The notes: generated by a model from the sequence alone, not told the origin. A stretch of 64,000 nt of DNA from Pseudomonas fontis (GCF_028656955.1 NZ_JAMDGY010000016.1:51271-115270); one strand, 5' to 3'. Shown: positions 1 to 14,663, counted from the stretch's first letter. Numbers and translations: made by a program.

Positions 1-44
1 CTAAATGCAAATGCATAGCGGGAACAACTGCCCTGCATCTGCCG

Positions 45-77
45 CTGTGGAAGCTAGCAAGGCAGGCTCCCACAGAG
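45..77. repeat. Degenerate REP-like palindrome downstream of fghA
   Basis: CTGTGG at 45-50 pairs with CCACAG at 70-75, and the interior resembles the GTGGGAGCC...GGCTCCCAC palindromes found at four other places in the window. It lies just past the fghA stop codon, where it could end the adhC-fghA transcript. Bases 1-44 show nothing I recognise; the neighbouring gene lies outside the window. Confidence 0.5.
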
Positions 78-88
78 GCAGTACATCA

Positions 89-934
89 TCAGGCAAATAG
101 CGCCTTGGCGTGATGGCGCAGGTGATCATCGATGAAGCTGGCGATGAAGTAGTAGCTGTGGTCATACCCCGGCTGCAAGCGCATCTCCAGCGCATACCCC
201 GCCTGCTGCGCCGCCTGCACCAGCACCTGTGGCTTGAGCTGGCCCTCCAGGAAATCATCGCGATCCCCCTGGTCGACCAACAGTGGCAGGTGCTCCTGCG
301 CCTGGGCGATCAACACGCTGGCATCCCACTCGCGCCAGCGCGAACGGTCCTCACCCAGGTAGCGGGTGAACGCCTTCTGCCCCCAAGGGCAATCCATCGG
401 GTTGCTGATCGGCGCAAATGCCGACACCGACCGATACCGCCCAGGGTTGCGCAACGCACACACCAGCGCGCCATGCCCACCCATCGAGTGGCCACTGATA
501 CCACGCACTGCCGACGCCGGAAAATGCGCCTCGACCAGTGCCGGCAGCTCACTCACCACATAGTCATGCATGTGGTAATGCTCAGCCCAGGGCTGCTCGG
601 TGGCATTGAGGTAGAAGCCGGCGCCCAGGCCAAAGTCCCAGGCGCCGTCCGGATCGCCCGGCACCTGCGCGCCGCGCGGGCTGGTGTCCGGCGTGACGAT
701 GATCAGCCCCAGCTCGGCCGCGAGCTTGTGCGCCCCGGCCTTCTGCATGAAGTTCTCGTCGGTGCAGGTCAGCCCGCTCAGCCAGTACAGCACCGGCAGC
801 GTGCCGCCCTGCTCCGCCTGTGGCGGCAGGTACACGGCAAACACCATGTCGCAGCCAAGCACCTCGGAACGGTGCCGGTAGCGCTTGTGCCAGCCACCAA
901 AGCTCTTCTGGCAGGAAATGTTTTCCAGGCTCAT
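89..934 (-). CDS. fghA: S-formylglutathione hydrolase
   Basis: Hydrolyses S-formylglutathione to formate and glutathione, the second step of glutathione-dependent formaldehyde detoxification in the cytoplasm. The 281-residue length is typical of this esterase-D family. The alpha/beta-hydrolase nucleophile elbow GHSMGGHGA is near residue 148, and the late [17 protein letters not shown] segment near residues 256-272 supplies the catalytic His. It starts 8 nt after the adhC stop codon; a GAGGT ribosome-binding site overlaps that stop, so the two genes are one operon. Function is assigned from family identity and from the adhC neighbour. Confidence 0.96.
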   Translation of the reverse strand: MSLENISCQKSFGGWHKRYRHRSEVLGCDMVFAVYLPPQAEQGGTLPVLYWLSGLTCTDENFMQKAGAHKLAAELGLIIVTPDTSPRGAQVPGDPDGAWDFGLGAGFYLNATEQPWAEHYHMHDYVVSELPALVEAHFPASAVRGISGHSMGGHGALVCALRNPGRYRSVSAFAPISNPMDCPWGQKAFTRYLGEDRSRWREWDASVLIAQAQEHLPLLVDQGDRDDFLEGQLKPQVLVQAAQQAGYALEMRLQPGYDHSYYFIASFIDDHLRHHAKALFA

Positions 935-942
935 GGCAGACC

Positions 943-2139
<1,197 letters not shown>

Positions 2140-2162
2140 TTATTGCTGTACAGGGATAATCA

Positions 2163-3059
2163 ATGAACAGTCGCTGGGAAGGCATCGACGAATTCGTCGC
2201 GGTGGCGGAATCGGGGCAGTTCACTGCGGCCGCTGAACGCCTGGGTGTTTCCTCCTCGCACATCAGCCGGCAGGTGGCGCGCCTGGAAGAGCGGCTGCAA
2301 ACGCGTCTGCTCTATCGCAGCACCCGGCGGGTCACCCTGAGTGAGGCCGGGCAGACTTTTCTTCAGCATTGCCAGCGTTTGCAGGACGGTCGCGAGGAAG
2401 CCTTGCGGGCAATCGGCGACCTGACCAGCGAGCCCAAGGGCTTGCTGCGCATGACCTGTGCGGTAGCGTATGGCGAACGTTTCATCGTGCCACTGGTGAC
2501 GCGGTTCATGGCGCAATACCCGCAGTTGCGGGTGGATATCGAACTGAGCAACCGGACCCTGGACCTGCTGCATGAAGGCATGGACCTGGCGATCCGCCTG
2601 GGGCGCCTGCAGGAGTCGCGGCTGGTGGCGGCGCGGCTTGCGCCACGGCGCATGTACCTGTGTGCATCACCGGCGTATCTGGAACGTTATGGCCGGCCGC
2701 ATAGCCTGTCGGAGCTGGCACGGCACAATTGCCTGATTGGCAGTTCGGATGTCTGGCCGTTGCAGCAGGACGGTCGGGAAATTGCCCAGCGGGTGCAGGG
2801 CAATTGGCGCTGCAACAGTGGCCAGGCGGTGCTGGATGCGGCATTGCAGGGGATGGGCTTGTGCCAGTTGCCTGACTACTACGTGCTGGAGCATCTGGGC
2901 AACGGTGCGCTGGTGTCGCTGCTGGAGGCGCATCAGCCGCCAAACACGGCAGTCTGGGCGCTGTATCCGCAGCAACGGCATTTATCGCCCAAGGTGCGCA
3001 AGCTGGTGGATTATCTGCGTGAGGAGTTGGGCAAGATGCCGGAATACTGCCACCCCTGA
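2163..3059 (+). CDS. gfnR: LysR-family transcriptional regulator, probable activator of adhC-fghA (GfnR-like)
   Basis: A 298-residue LysR regulator: the N-terminal winged helix-turn-helix (AAERLGVSSSHISRQVARLE, near 22-41) is followed by an effector-binding domain of about 200 residues. It is transcribed divergently from adhC-fghA, the standard LysR arrangement for a regulator and its target. In P. aeruginosa the regulator next to adhC-fghA is called GfnR and controls formaldehyde neutralisation; I assign the symbol by position and family, not by alignment. The start has AGGGA 8 nt upstream. The inducer is unknown from sequence; a formaldehyde-derived signal is likely. Confidence 0.85.
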   Translation: MNSRWEGIDEFVAVAESGQFTAAAERLGVSSSHISRQVARLEERLQTRLLYRSTRRVTLSEAGQTFLQHCQRLQDGREEALRAIGDLTSEPKGLLRMTCAVAYGERFIVPLVTRFMAQYPQLRVDIELSNRTLDLLHEGMDLAIRLGRLQESRLVAARLAPRRMYLCASPAYLERYGRPHSLSELARHNCLIGSSDVWPLQQDGREIAQRVQGNWRCNSGQAVLDAALQGMGLCQLPDYYVLEHLGNGALVSLLEAHQPPNTAVWALYPQQRHLSPKVRKLVDYLREELGKMPEYCHP

Positions 3060-3073
3060 AATGCACACGCCTC

Positions 3074-3165
3074 CTCTGTGGGAGCCGGCCTTGCCGGCGA
3101 TTGGCCGGTGACGTAGCAGTTACAGCTTCATCTGCTCATCGCTGGCAAGGCCAGCTCCCACAGAG
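3074..3165. repeat. REP pair (GTGGGAGCC family) between convergent genes
   Basis: One copy (CTCTGTGGGAGCCGG..., from 3074) faces an inverted, slightly diverged copy (...GCCAGCTCCCACAGAG, to 3165), separated by about 40 nt. Each copy also contains its own small stem around GGCCTTGCC. It lies between the convergent LysR gene and ispD, where it could form a two-way terminator. Confidence 0.8.
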
Positions 3166-3209
3166 GCTGTACCCGCTCATAGATGAGTTGATGCCACAAT
3201 GAATCAAGG

Positions 3210-3917
3210 TCAGCCGCGATTGGCCCAACGCTGACGCAACCACTCCAGGTCTTCCGGGCGGGTCACCTTGATGTTGTCGGTGCGCCCTTCGATCAGGCGT
3301 GGCGCCTGTCCTGCCCATTCCAGCGCCGACGCCTCGTCGGTGATCGCCACATCGGCCACCAGGCTGTCGGCCAGCGCCCGGTGCAATGCCCCCAAGCGGA
3401 ACATCTGCGGGGTATACGCCTGCCACACGGTGCTGCGGTCAATCGTGGCGCTGACCCGCCCATTGGCGTCGGCCCGCTTGAGCGTGTCACGCGCCGGCAC
3501 CGCCAGCAGGCCACCCACCGGGTCGTCAGCCAGTTCAGCCAACAACCGGTCCAGGTCCGCCCGCGCCAGATTCGGCCGCGCGGCATCGTGCACCAACACC
3601 CAGTCGCTGTCTTGCGCGCCCTGCGCATGCAGCAGCAACAAGGCATTGAGCACCGAGTCGGCCCGTTCGCGACCACCGGCCGCACGTTGAATACGCGAAT
3701 CGCCGGCGCACTTCAGGCCCGGCCAGTAAGGATCGTCAGCCGCCAGGCTGACCACCACCCCCTTCAGGCAGGGATGGTCAAGAAAACAGTCGAGGCTATG
3801 CTCGAGAATCGTCCGCCCGCCCAATAGCAAATATTGCTTGGGCCGGTCGGCTGCCATGCGGGCACCCACACCCGCAGCAGGAATCACTGCCCAGAAGGCT
3901 GGCAGGGACTGAATCAT
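3210..3917 (-). CDS. ispD: 2-C-methyl-D-erythritol 4-phosphate cytidylyltransferase
   Basis: Transfers CMP from CTP to methylerythritol phosphate, the third step of the non-mevalonate isoprenoid pathway, in the cytoplasm. The 235-residue protein has the nucleotide-binding signature PAAGVGARM...PKQYLLLGG (residues 13-34) and the later VHDAARP motif near residue 108. Its ATG overlaps the ftsB stop by 4 nt, so the two are translationally coupled, a common Pseudomonas and enterobacterial arrangement. Another gene of the same pathway, dxr, lies in the same minus-strand block. Confidence 0.96.
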   Translation of the reverse strand: MIQSLPAFWAVIPAAGVGARMAADRPKQYLLLGGRTILEHSLDCFLDHPCLKGVVVSLAADDPYWPGLKCAGDSRIQRAAGGRERADSVLNALLLLHAQGAQDSDWVLVHDAARPNLARADLDRLLAELADDPVGGLLAVPARDTLKRADANGRVSATIDRSTVWQAYTPQMFRLGALHRALADSLVADVAITDEASALEWAGQAPRLIEGRTDNIKVTRPEDLEWLRQRWANRG

Positions 3918-4192
3918 TGGGCCAGCTGGTAGAGGGTTTCACCCTCCTTGACCATACCCAATTCATGGCGAGCCCGTTCTTCGACGGTTTCCATACCTTT
4001 CTTCAACTCCAGCACTTCGGCGTCAAGCACGCGGTTACGCTCCAGCAAACGCTCGTTTTCAGCGTGCTGGTCAGCGATTTGCTGCTTGAGCTCGGTGACC
4101 TGGGCCAGGCTGCCGTTACCCACCCAAAGGCGGTATTGCAGGCCACCCAGCAACAGGAGCAAGACGAGGAACAACCAATAAGGACTGCGCAT
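3914..4192 (-). CDS. ftsB: Cell division protein FtsB
   Basis: A small bitopic divisome protein that forms the FtsQBL complex and helps activate septal peptidoglycan synthesis. The 92-residue chain has a short cytoplasmic tail, one transmembrane helix (about residues 5-22, WLFLVLLLLLGGLQYRL) and a periplasmic coiled coil with heptad-like charged residues (about 30-75). The length is typical. It lies between eno and ispD, its usual neighbours, and overlaps ispD by 4 nt. Confidence 0.94.
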   Translation of the reverse strand: MRSPYWLFLVLLLLLGGLQYRLWVGNGSLAQVTELKQQIADQHAENERLLERNRVLDAEVLELKKGMETVEERARHELGMVKEGETLYQLAQ

Positions 4193-4242
4193 CAGGGTAT
4201 CCAGTGGAAAAAGACCGCCACGTGCAAGGGGCTGATGGCACG

Positions 4243-4264
4243 AAGCCTGGCCGAAGCCAGGCTT
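4243..4264 (-). terminator. Hairpin downstream of eno
   Basis: AAGCCTGGC and GCCAGGCTT form a 9-bp stem with a 4-nt CGAA loop in the 159-nt gap between eno and ftsB. No clear T-run follows on either strand, so it may be a partial terminator or an mRNA-stabilising hairpin rather than a full intrinsic terminator. Confidence 0.4.
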
Positions 4265-4351
4265 TGTGGGGCAAGCACTTGCAGCGAGAGTTTAGCCAAC
4301 GATCAGCAGGACCGATCGGCGACGCTCTGCTGTCTTTTTACCATCTCTCGC

Positions 4352-5701
<1,350 letters not shown>

Positions 5702-5739
5702 TCAGGCGATAAAACGCAGGCAGGCCTGACGCAGAAAAG

Positions 5740-5761
5740 TCCCTGACCTGTCGGTCAGGGA
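5740..5761 (-). terminator. Hairpin between kdsA and eno
   Basis: CCCTGACC and GGTCAGGG form an 8-bp stem with a TGTC loop, 35 nt past the kdsA stop. On the minus strand it is followed by CTTTTCTG, a weak U-tract. It probably ends or attenuates the pyrG-kdsA transcript, leaving eno with its own promoter in 5642-5739. Confidence 0.55.
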
Positions 5762-5795
5762 TTAAACGTGCGGTACTTTACCGGAGAAATGGGTT

Positions 5796-8545
<2,750 letters not shown>

Positions 8546-9853
8546 TCATCTCAAACCTTGCGCGCTCGTCGGCACACACCAATGCAATTGACAGCCGGCC
8601 AATGACAGTTCCGGCAGGTTGGCCACGGCCAGCAAAGTATCGCCCTGGAACAGCAACGGCAGGCGTGCGCGGACGAACAGGGGCAGTTGTTGCTCGTTCA
8701 GCAGGCGCTTGAGATCGCGGTGGCCGCGACCGGGTAATGCGAGGATTTCCCCGCCTGTGCGGTAGCGCACCTGCACCGCGTGCTGCGTCAACGTGCCGCT
8801 GAGTTCGACACGGCCATTGCCGTCGAGCGCAAGTGGCTGCGCCGGATTGTCCCAGGCCTGGGCTGCTGGTTGCGCCCCCAGCCATGGGCCGCTGAGCCAG
8901 AAAACCCGCTCGCCGCTGCGGTGCAACTCACCGTCGGCCAGGCACCAAAGTGGCCGTCCGTCGGGAGCCGCATCGCGAAGCGCGTCCCAACCCGACCAAT
9001 GGCGCGCATCCGGCAGGCGGGTGCGTGAGGCCAGCCAGTATTGCAGGGCGTTGCGCTGGCGTGCCGGGGACAGTGCGCGCATTGCCTGAAGGTTCAGCGA
9101 CGGCAGGTCAAGCCACGGCCAGGGCGTGCTGCTGGCGGCCTGGGCCAGGTCCTGCTCGGCCAGCTCATCGAGCAAGCCTTGCGCCTCGCCAAGGTGCTCG
9201 GCGCTGCGCGCCAGGCTGCGGGCAACCTGCGGCCAGCGCTGCTGAAGCGCCGGCATGACCTGATGGCGCAGGTAGTTGCGCGAGAACCGGGTGTCGGCGT
9301 TGGAGGGGTCTTCAATCCAGTCCAGGCCCTGCGCCATCGCGTAGCTCGACAGTTCGTCGCGCGACACGCCCAGCAGCGGGCGCACTAGCGCGCCCTGCCC
9401 CAGCGGCCTGGACCCAGGCATGGCGCCGAGGCCTCGCAGGCCGGCGCCGCGCAGCAGGCGAAACAGCAGCGTTTCGGCCTGGTCTTCGCGGTGCTGGCCG
9501 GTCAGGAGGATTTCACCGGGTTTCAGTGCTTCGGCAAACGCCGCATAGCGGGCATCACGAGCGGCTTGTTCCAGGCTGGCGCCGGGGGCGACCTGAACAG
9601 GAATGACCTGCAGAGCGATACCTAGGCGCCCGCACAGCGCACGGCAATGATCCGGCCAGGTGTCGGCAACCGGTTGCAGGCCGTGGTGGATATGCAGGGC
9701 ACGAACGGGAGGCAATTTGTGTTGCCGGGAGAGACTGGCCAGCAGATGGAGCAGGACGCTGGAGTCGAGGCCGCCGGAAAAGGCGATGCACCAGGAGGGG
9801 GATGACTGCCAGGGTTTGAGGCTGTCGAGGAGTCGGCTTGCGAGATCGGTCAT
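8546..9853 (-). CDS. tilS: tRNA(Ile)-lysidine synthase
   Basis: Converts C34 of the CAU anticodon of a minor tRNA-Ile to lysidine, using ATP and lysine, so that the tRNA reads AUA. The 435-residue protein has the PP-loop motif SGGLDSS at residues 26-32 in the N-terminal ATPase domain, and C-terminal TilS domains ending in a QLHWCVP segment. The ATG at 9853 is preferred: the longer reading frame would start inside a REP palindrome and translate it. It follows accA. Confidence 0.95.
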   Translation of the reverse strand: MTDLASRLLDSLKPWQSSPSWCIAFSGGLDSSVLLHLLASLSRQHKLPPVRALHIHHGLQPVADTWPDHCRALCGRLGIALQVIPVQVAPGASLEQAARDARYAAFAEALKPGEILLTGQHREDQAETLLFRLLRGAGLRGLGAMPGSRPLGQGALVRPLLGVSRDELSSYAMAQGLDWIEDPSNADTRFSRNYLRHQVMPALQQRWPQVARSLARSAEHLGEAQGLLDELAEQDLAQAASSTPWPWLDLPSLNLQAMRALSPARQRNALQYWLASRTRLPDARHWSGWDALRDAAPDGRPLWCLADGELHRSGERVFWLSGPWLGAQPAAQAWDNPAQPLALDGNGRVELSGTLTQHAVQVRYRTGGEILALPGRGHRDLKRLLNEQQLPLFVRARLPLLFQGDTLLAVANLPELSLAGCQLHWCVPTSAQGLR

Positions 9854-9884
9854 CGGGGCACCTGTTTGGCGGGCGCTTCGCACC

Positions 9885-9960
9885 CTATCGCCGGCAAGGC
9901 CGGCTCCCACAGTGAGCCCGTACACCCTTGCCCTGTGGGAGCCGGCCTTGCCGGCGATAG
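9885..9960. repeat. REP pair between accA and tilS
   Basis: CTATCGCCGGCAAGGCCGGC... (from 9885) and its inverse ending ...GCCGGCGATAG (to 9960) form a long inverted repeat of the GTGGGAGCC family. Unlike the copies between convergent genes, this one sits between two genes read in the same direction (accA then tilS), so it could lower tilS expression or protect the accA mRNA 3' end. Confidence 0.85.
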
Positions 9961-9979
9961 GCACCCCGATGAGTTCAGA

Positions 9980-10927
9980 TCAGAGCCCGTAGCTCATCAG
10001 GCGATCATAGCGACGCTTGAGCAGCGCATCGCGATCGAACTTCTTCAGCATGTCCAACTGCTCGATCAGCTCGCCACGGATCGACGCCGATGCCTTGGCC
10101 GGGTCGCGGTGCGCGCCGCCCAGTGGCTCAGGGATGACCTTGTCAACGATGCCCAGGCCCTTCAGGCGCTCAGCGGTAATACCCATCGCCTCGGCGGCGT
10201 CCGGCGCCTTCTCGGCAGTCTTCCACAGGATCGATGCGCAACCTTCCGGCGATATCACCGCATAGGTCGAATACTGCAGCATGTTCAACTGGTCGCAGAC
10301 ACCAATGGCCAACGCACCACCGGAACCGCCTTCACCGATAACGGTAGCGATGATCGGGGTTTTCAAGCGGGCCATGACGCGCAGGTTCCAGGCAATCGCC
10401 TCGCTCTGGTTGCGCTCTTCAGCGTCGATGCCCGGATAAGCGCCCGGCGTGTCGATGAAGGTCAGGATCGGCATATTGAAACGCTCAGCCATTTCCATCA
10501 GGCGGCAAGCCTTGCGGTAGCCTTCCGGACGCGGCATGCCGAAGTTGCGACGGACCTTCTCGCGCACTTCACGGCCCTTCTGGTGACCAATCACCATCAC
10601 CGGACGGTCGTCCAGACGCGCGACACCACCAACGATTGCAGCGTCATCGGAGAAGTGACGATCACCGTGCAACTCATCGAACTCGGTGAAGATGTGGTCG
10701 ATGTAGTCCAGGGTGTACGGGCGACGCGGGTGACGCGCCAGGCGCGCGATCTGCCAACTGGTCAGGTTGCCGAAAATGCTTTCGGTCAGCGTGCTGCTCT
10801 TGTCTTGCAGACGGGCGATCTCATCGCCGATGTTCAGCGAGTTGTCGTTGCCAACCAGGCGCAGCTCTTCGATCTTGGCTTGCAGGTCAGCAATCGGCTG
10901 TTCGAAATCCAGAAAATTCGGGTTCAT
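9980..10927 (-). CDS. accA: Acetyl-CoA carboxylase, carboxyltransferase subunit alpha
   Basis: With AccD it transfers carboxyl from biotin-BCCP to acetyl-CoA, giving malonyl-CoA, the committed step of fatty acid synthesis. The 315-residue length matches the family. Visible features are the N-terminal helical region ([18 protein letters not shown]) and the crotonase-fold core with [11 protein letters not shown] near 153 and [13 protein letters not shown] near 199. The start is the ATG giving MNPNFLDF; one two codons upstream is possible. It follows dnaE, the standard gamma-proteobacterial order. Confidence 0.96.
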   Translation of the reverse strand: MNPNFLDFEQPIADLQAKIEELRLVGNDNSLNIGDEIARLQDKSSTLTESIFGNLTSWQIARLARHPRRPYTLDYIDHIFTEFDELHGDRHFSDDAAIVGGVARLDDRPVMVIGHQKGREVREKVRRNFGMPRPEGYRKACRLMEMAERFNMPILTFIDTPGAYPGIDAEERNQSEAIAWNLRVMARLKTPIIATVIGEGGSGGALAIGVCDQLNMLQYSTYAVISPEGCASILWKTAEKAPDAAEAMGITAERLKGLGIVDKVIPEPLGGAHRDPAKASASIRGELIEQLDMLKKFDRDALLKRRYDRLMSYGL

Positions 10928-11033
10928 AGGCATCCGTCTTGGGTCGACGGCCAGGCGGCCGGCCGGTTGATCCGTTTGGCGCCCTACCTTAAGGGATCGG
11001 GCGCATTCAGGTCGAGATTAAAAAGTCATCAAA

Positions 11034-14000
11034 TTATCGATATTGCAAAAAGACGTTCTCACGCCCGAACTGGTCACGCAGCGCCTGAATCAGACCATCA
11101 GCCGGGTCGATTCGCCAGCCTTCACCGAACTGCAGCAAGGCCTTGGCGTCGCTGCCGGTGTACTCCATGCTGATCGGGCAGGCACCACGATGGCGCTTGC
11201 ACAGCTCACCCAGCCAGGCCAGGCGATCGCCCTTGAGCGCATCGGCGTGGATCTTCAGGCGCAGGCTCTCGGCCAGGTTGGTGCGCGCATCTTCCATGCT
11301 CATCACCCGCTTGACCCGCAGGCGCAGGCCGCCGGAGAAGTCATCGTTGCTGACTTCGCCCTCCACGACCACCATCGCGTCGGTCTGCAACAGCGACTGC
11401 GCGGCCATGAAGGAGTCGGCGAACAACGAGGCCTCGATGCGCCCGGAGCGGTCATCCAGGGTGACAAAGCCCATCTTGTCGCCCTTCTTGTTCTTCATCA
11501 CGCGCAGGGCAATGATCATCCCGGCAACGGTCTGGGTGTCTCGCGCAGGCTTCAGGTCGATGATGCGCTGACGGGCGAACCGGCGGATCTCGCCTTCGTA
11601 TTCGTCAATCGGGTGGCCAGTGAGGTACAGGCCCAGGGTGTCCTTTTCGCCACGCAGCCGCTCCTTGAGGGTCAGCTCGCGCGCCTTGCGATGATTAGCG
11701 TAGACATCGGCATCGGCCTCGACAAACAGGCCGCCAAACAGGTCGGCGTGGCCGCTGTCGGCAGTACGCGCGGTCTGTTCGGCCGACTTGATCGCCTCTT
11801 CCATCGCGGTCAACAGCACGGCACGGTTGAGGTCGATATTGGCCTGGTAGGCCTTGATCTCGTCGTGGAAGTGCGGGCCCAGGCGGTCCAGCGCGCCGCT
11901 GCGCACCAGCGCATCGAGGGTGCGCTTGTTGATGCGCTTGAGGTCGACCCGCTCGCAGAAGTCGAACAAGTCCTTGAACGGCCCGCTGCTGCGCGCCTCG
12001 ACGATGGCCTCGACCGGCCCCTCGCCCACGCCCTTGATCGCGCCCAGGCCGTAGACGATACGCCCGTCTTCGTTGACCGTGAACTTGAAGTCGGAGGTGT
12101 TCACATCTGGCGCATCGAGGCGCAGCCTCATGCTGCGCACTTCCTCGATCAAGGTCACGACCTTGTCGGTGTTGTGCATGTCCGCCGACAGTACCGCAGC
12201 CATGAATGCAGCCGGGTGGTGAGTCTTCAGCCAAGCCGTCTGGTACGACACCAGGCCGTAGGCGGCGGAGTGGGATTTGTTGAAGCCGTAACCGGCAAAT
12301 TTCTCCACCAGGTCGAAAATGTTACCCGCCAGGTCCGGGTCAATATTGTTGCTGACGCAGCCCTCGATGAAACCGCCGCGCTGCTTGGCCATTTCCTCGG
12401 GTTTCTTCTTGCCCATCGCCCGACGCAGCATGTCCGCACCGCCAAGGGTGTAGCCGGCCATGACCTGGGCGATCTGCATCACCTGTTCCTGGTACAGGAT
12501 GATGCCGTAGGTCGGCGCCAATACCGGCTTGAGGCCTTCGTACTGGTAGTCCGAGTGCGGGTAGGCCAACTCGGCGCGCCCGTGCTTGCGGTTGATGAAA
12601 TCATCCACCATGCCCGATTGCAGCGGGCCGGGACGGAACAGGGCCACCAGTGCGATCAGGTCTTCCAGGCAGTCGGGCTTGAGCTTCTTGATCAGCTCCT
12701 TCATGCCCCGCGATTCAAGCTGGAACACCGCCGTGGTCTCGGCCTTTTGCAGCAGGTCGAAGGTTTTCTTGTCATCCAGCGGGATGAAGTCGATGTTCAG
12801 GTCCGGCAGGCTCTGCTTGGCCTGCTCGCGGTTGATCGTCTCCATCGCCCACTTGATGATGGTCAGGGTCCGCAGGCCGAGGAAGTCGAACTTCACCAGG
12901 CCCGCCGCCTCGACATCGTCCTTGTCGAACTGGGTCACCAGGCCGCCGCCCTCTTCATCACAGGCAATCGGCGAGAAGTCGGTCAGTTTGGTCGGGGCGA
13001 TAACCACGCCGCCGGCGTGCTTGCCGGTACCACGGCAGACACCCTCAAGCTTGAGGGCCATGTCCCAGATCTCTTTGGCGTCTTCGTCGGTCTTGAGGAA
13101 GTCGCGCAGGATCTCTTCCTGCTCAAAGGCCTTCTCCAGGGTCATGCCGACTTCGAACGGGATCATCTTCGACAGGCGGTCAGCCAAGCCGTAGGACTTG
13201 CCCTGCACCCGCGCCACGTCGCGCACCACCGCCTTCGCCGCCATGGTGCCGAAGGTGATGATCTGGCTCACCGCGTTGCGCCCGTAGGCGTCGGCCACGT
13301 ATTCGATTACCCGGTCACGACCATCCATGCAGAAGTCGACGTCGAAGTCGGGCATCGATACCCGTTCCGGGTTGAGGAACCGCTCGAACAGCAGGTCATA
13401 GGCCAGCGGGTCGAGGTCGGTGATCTTCAGCACATAGGCGACCAGCGAGCCGGCACCCGACCCCCGGCCCGGGCCGACCGGCACGCCGTTGTTCTTGGCC
13501 CACTTGATGAAGTCCATAACGATCAGGAAGTAGCCGGGGAAGCCCATCTGGATGATGATATCCAGCTCGAACTTCAGGCGATCCAGGTAGACCTGGCGCT
13601 TCTCTTCGTAATTCGGTGTGGTGTCCTTGGGCCAGAGCACGGCCAGGCGCTCTTCCAGGCCTTCGTGGGACACGTGGCGCAGGTAGTCGTCGATGCCCAT
13701 GCCGTTGGGCGTCGGGAAATCGGGCAGGAAGTGCTTGCCCAGCTGTACGGTGATGTTGCAGCGCTTGGCAATCTCGACGGTGTTGCTGATGGCGTCGGGC
13801 AGGTCACTGAACAGCTCGGCCATTTCTTCCGGGCTTTTCAGGTATTGCTGGTCGCTGTAGTTGCGCGAGCGGCGCGGGTCGTCCAGCGCGCGGCCTTCAC
13901 CAATGCACACGCGGGTTTCGTGGGCATCATAGTCGGTCTGCTTGATGAAGCGCACATCATTGGTCGCCACCAGCGGCGCACCAAACTTGTCGGCCAGGGC

Positions 14001-14555
14001 TACCGCAGCGTGCAGGTATTCTTCGTCGCCGGAGCGGTTGGTGCGCTGCACCTCGACATAGAAGCGCTCGGGGAACATGGCCATCCAATCGGCCAGCAAC
14101 ACTTCGGCATGCGCCGGGTTGCTACCCATCAGGGCCATGCCGATATCCCCTTCCTTGGCTGCCGACAGGGCGATCAAGCCTTCGCTGGCCGGGGCGATCC
14201 ACTCACGCTCGATGATCACCAGGCCATTGCGCTGGCCATCGACCCAACCCCGCGAGATCAACTCGGTGAGGTTGCGGTAGCCCTTGGCGTCCATCGCCAG
14301 GAAGCAGATGCGCGACAGCGGCGCGTCCGGGTCGGCGTTGGCCAGCCACAGGTCGGCGCCACAGATCGGCTTGATGCCTGCGCCCATCGCGCTCTTGTAG
14401 AACTTGACCAGCGAGCACATGTTGCTCTGGTCGGTGACCGCCACCGCCGGCATGTTCATCCCGGCCAGGGCCTTGGCCAGCGGCTTGATCCGTACCAGGC
14501 CGTCGACCAGCGAGAATTCGGTGTGCAAGCGTAGATGAACGAAGGAAGCCGACAT
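11034..14555 (-). CDS. dnaE: DNA polymerase III subunit alpha
   Basis: Catalytic subunit of the replicative polymerase. The 1173-residue protein has an N-terminal PHP domain (FVHLRLHTEFSLVDGL, residues 5-20), then the palm with catalytic aspartates in PDFDVDF near 401-407, a fingers domain with GYGFNKSHSAAYG near 755, and a C-terminal OB-fold (GMIIALRVMKNKKGDKMGFV near 1000). The ATG at 14555 has AGGAT upstream and gives MSASFVHLRLHTEFS; the earlier in-frame start crosses a terminator hairpin. Downstream is accA. Confidence 0.97.
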   Translation of the reverse strand: MSASFVHLRLHTEFSLVDGLVRIKPLAKALAGMNMPAVAVTDQSNMCSLVKFYKSAMGAGIKPICGADLWLANADPDAPLSRICFLAMDAKGYRNLTELISRGWVDGQRNGLVIIEREWIAPASEGLIALSAAKEGDIGMALMGSNPAHAEVLLADWMAMFPERFYVEVQRTNRSGDEEYLHAAVALADKFGAPLVATNDVRFIKQTDYDAHETRVCIGEGRALDDPRRSRNYSDQQYLKSPEEMAELFSDLPDAISNTVEIAKRCNITVQLGKHFLPDFPTPNGMGIDDYLRHVSHEGLEERLAVLWPKDTTPNYEEKRQVYLDRLKFELDIIIQMGFPGYFLIVMDFIKWAKNNGVPVGPGRGSGAGSLVAYVLKITDLDPLAYDLLFERFLNPERVSMPDFDVDFCMDGRDRVIEYVADAYGRNAVSQIITFGTMAAKAVVRDVARVQGKSYGLADRLSKMIPFEVGMTLEKAFEQEEILRDFLKTDEDAKEIWDMALKLEGVCRGTGKHAGGVVIAPTKLTDFSPIACDEEGGGLVTQFDKDDVEAAGLVKFDFLGLRTLTIIKWAMETINREQAKQSLPDLNIDFIPLDDKKTFDLLQKAETTAVFQLESRGMKELIKKLKPDCLEDLIALVALFRPGPLQSGMVDDFINRKHGRAELAYPHSDYQYEGLKPVLAPTYGIILYQEQVMQIAQVMAGYTLGGADMLRRAMGKKKPEEMAKQRGGFIEGCVSNNIDPDLAGNIFDLVEKFAGYGFNKSHSAAYGLVSYQTAWLKTHHPAAFMAAVLSADMHNTDKVVTLIEEVRSMRLRLDAPDVNTSDFKFTVNEDGRIVYGLGAIKGVGEGPVEAIVEARSSGPFKDLFDFCERVDLKRINKRTLDALVRSGALDRLGPHFHDEIKAYQANIDLNRAVLLTAMEEAIKSAEQTARTADSGHADLFGGLFVEADADVYANHRKARELTLKERLRGEKDTLGLYLTGHPIDEYEGEIRRFARQRIIDLKPARDTQTVAGMIIALRVMKNKKGDKMGFVTLDDRSGRIEASLFADSFMAAQSLLQTDAMVVVEGEVSNDDFSGGLRLRVKRVMSMEDARTNLAESLRLKIHADALKGDRLAWLGELCKRHRGACPISMEYTGSDAKALLQFGEGWRIDPADGLIQALRDQFGRENVFLQYR

Positions 14556-14583
14556 GATGATCCTATAGCAGCGCAAAACAACA

Positions 14584-14605
14584 AGGCCCGGATTGTACCG
14601 GGCCT
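14584..14605 (-). terminator. Intrinsic terminator after rnhB, just upstream of dnaE
   Basis: AGGCCCGG and CCGGGCCT form an 8-bp GC-rich stem with a 6-nt loop; read on the minus strand it is followed by TTGTTGTTTTG. It lies about 60 nt past the rnhB stop and about 30 nt before the dnaE start, so it ends the lpx-rnhB transcript or attenuates readthrough into dnaE. Confidence 0.7.
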
Positions 14606-14663
14606 CGATCAAAACAACAGCCAGCGCAATGCGATCCTGACTGAAGGTGAGCCCTGTGGGCGA

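Noticed and set aside
9854..9964. Extended N-terminus of TilS
   Set aside because: The extra 37 codons translate the REP palindrome (AGLAGDR, AGKAGSH); the protein starting at 9853 begins shortly before the PP-loop as in the family.
11043..14534. Very long plus-strand open frame opposite dnaE
   Set aside because: It is an antisense shadow: high GC with strong third-position bias leaves stops rare on the complementary frame. The minus strand encodes an intact DNA polymerase III alpha with all motifs.
14556..14612. Extended N-terminus of DnaE
   Set aside because: It would run through the terminator stem; the ATG at 14555 has a ribosome-binding site and the conserved MSASFVHLRLHTEFS start.
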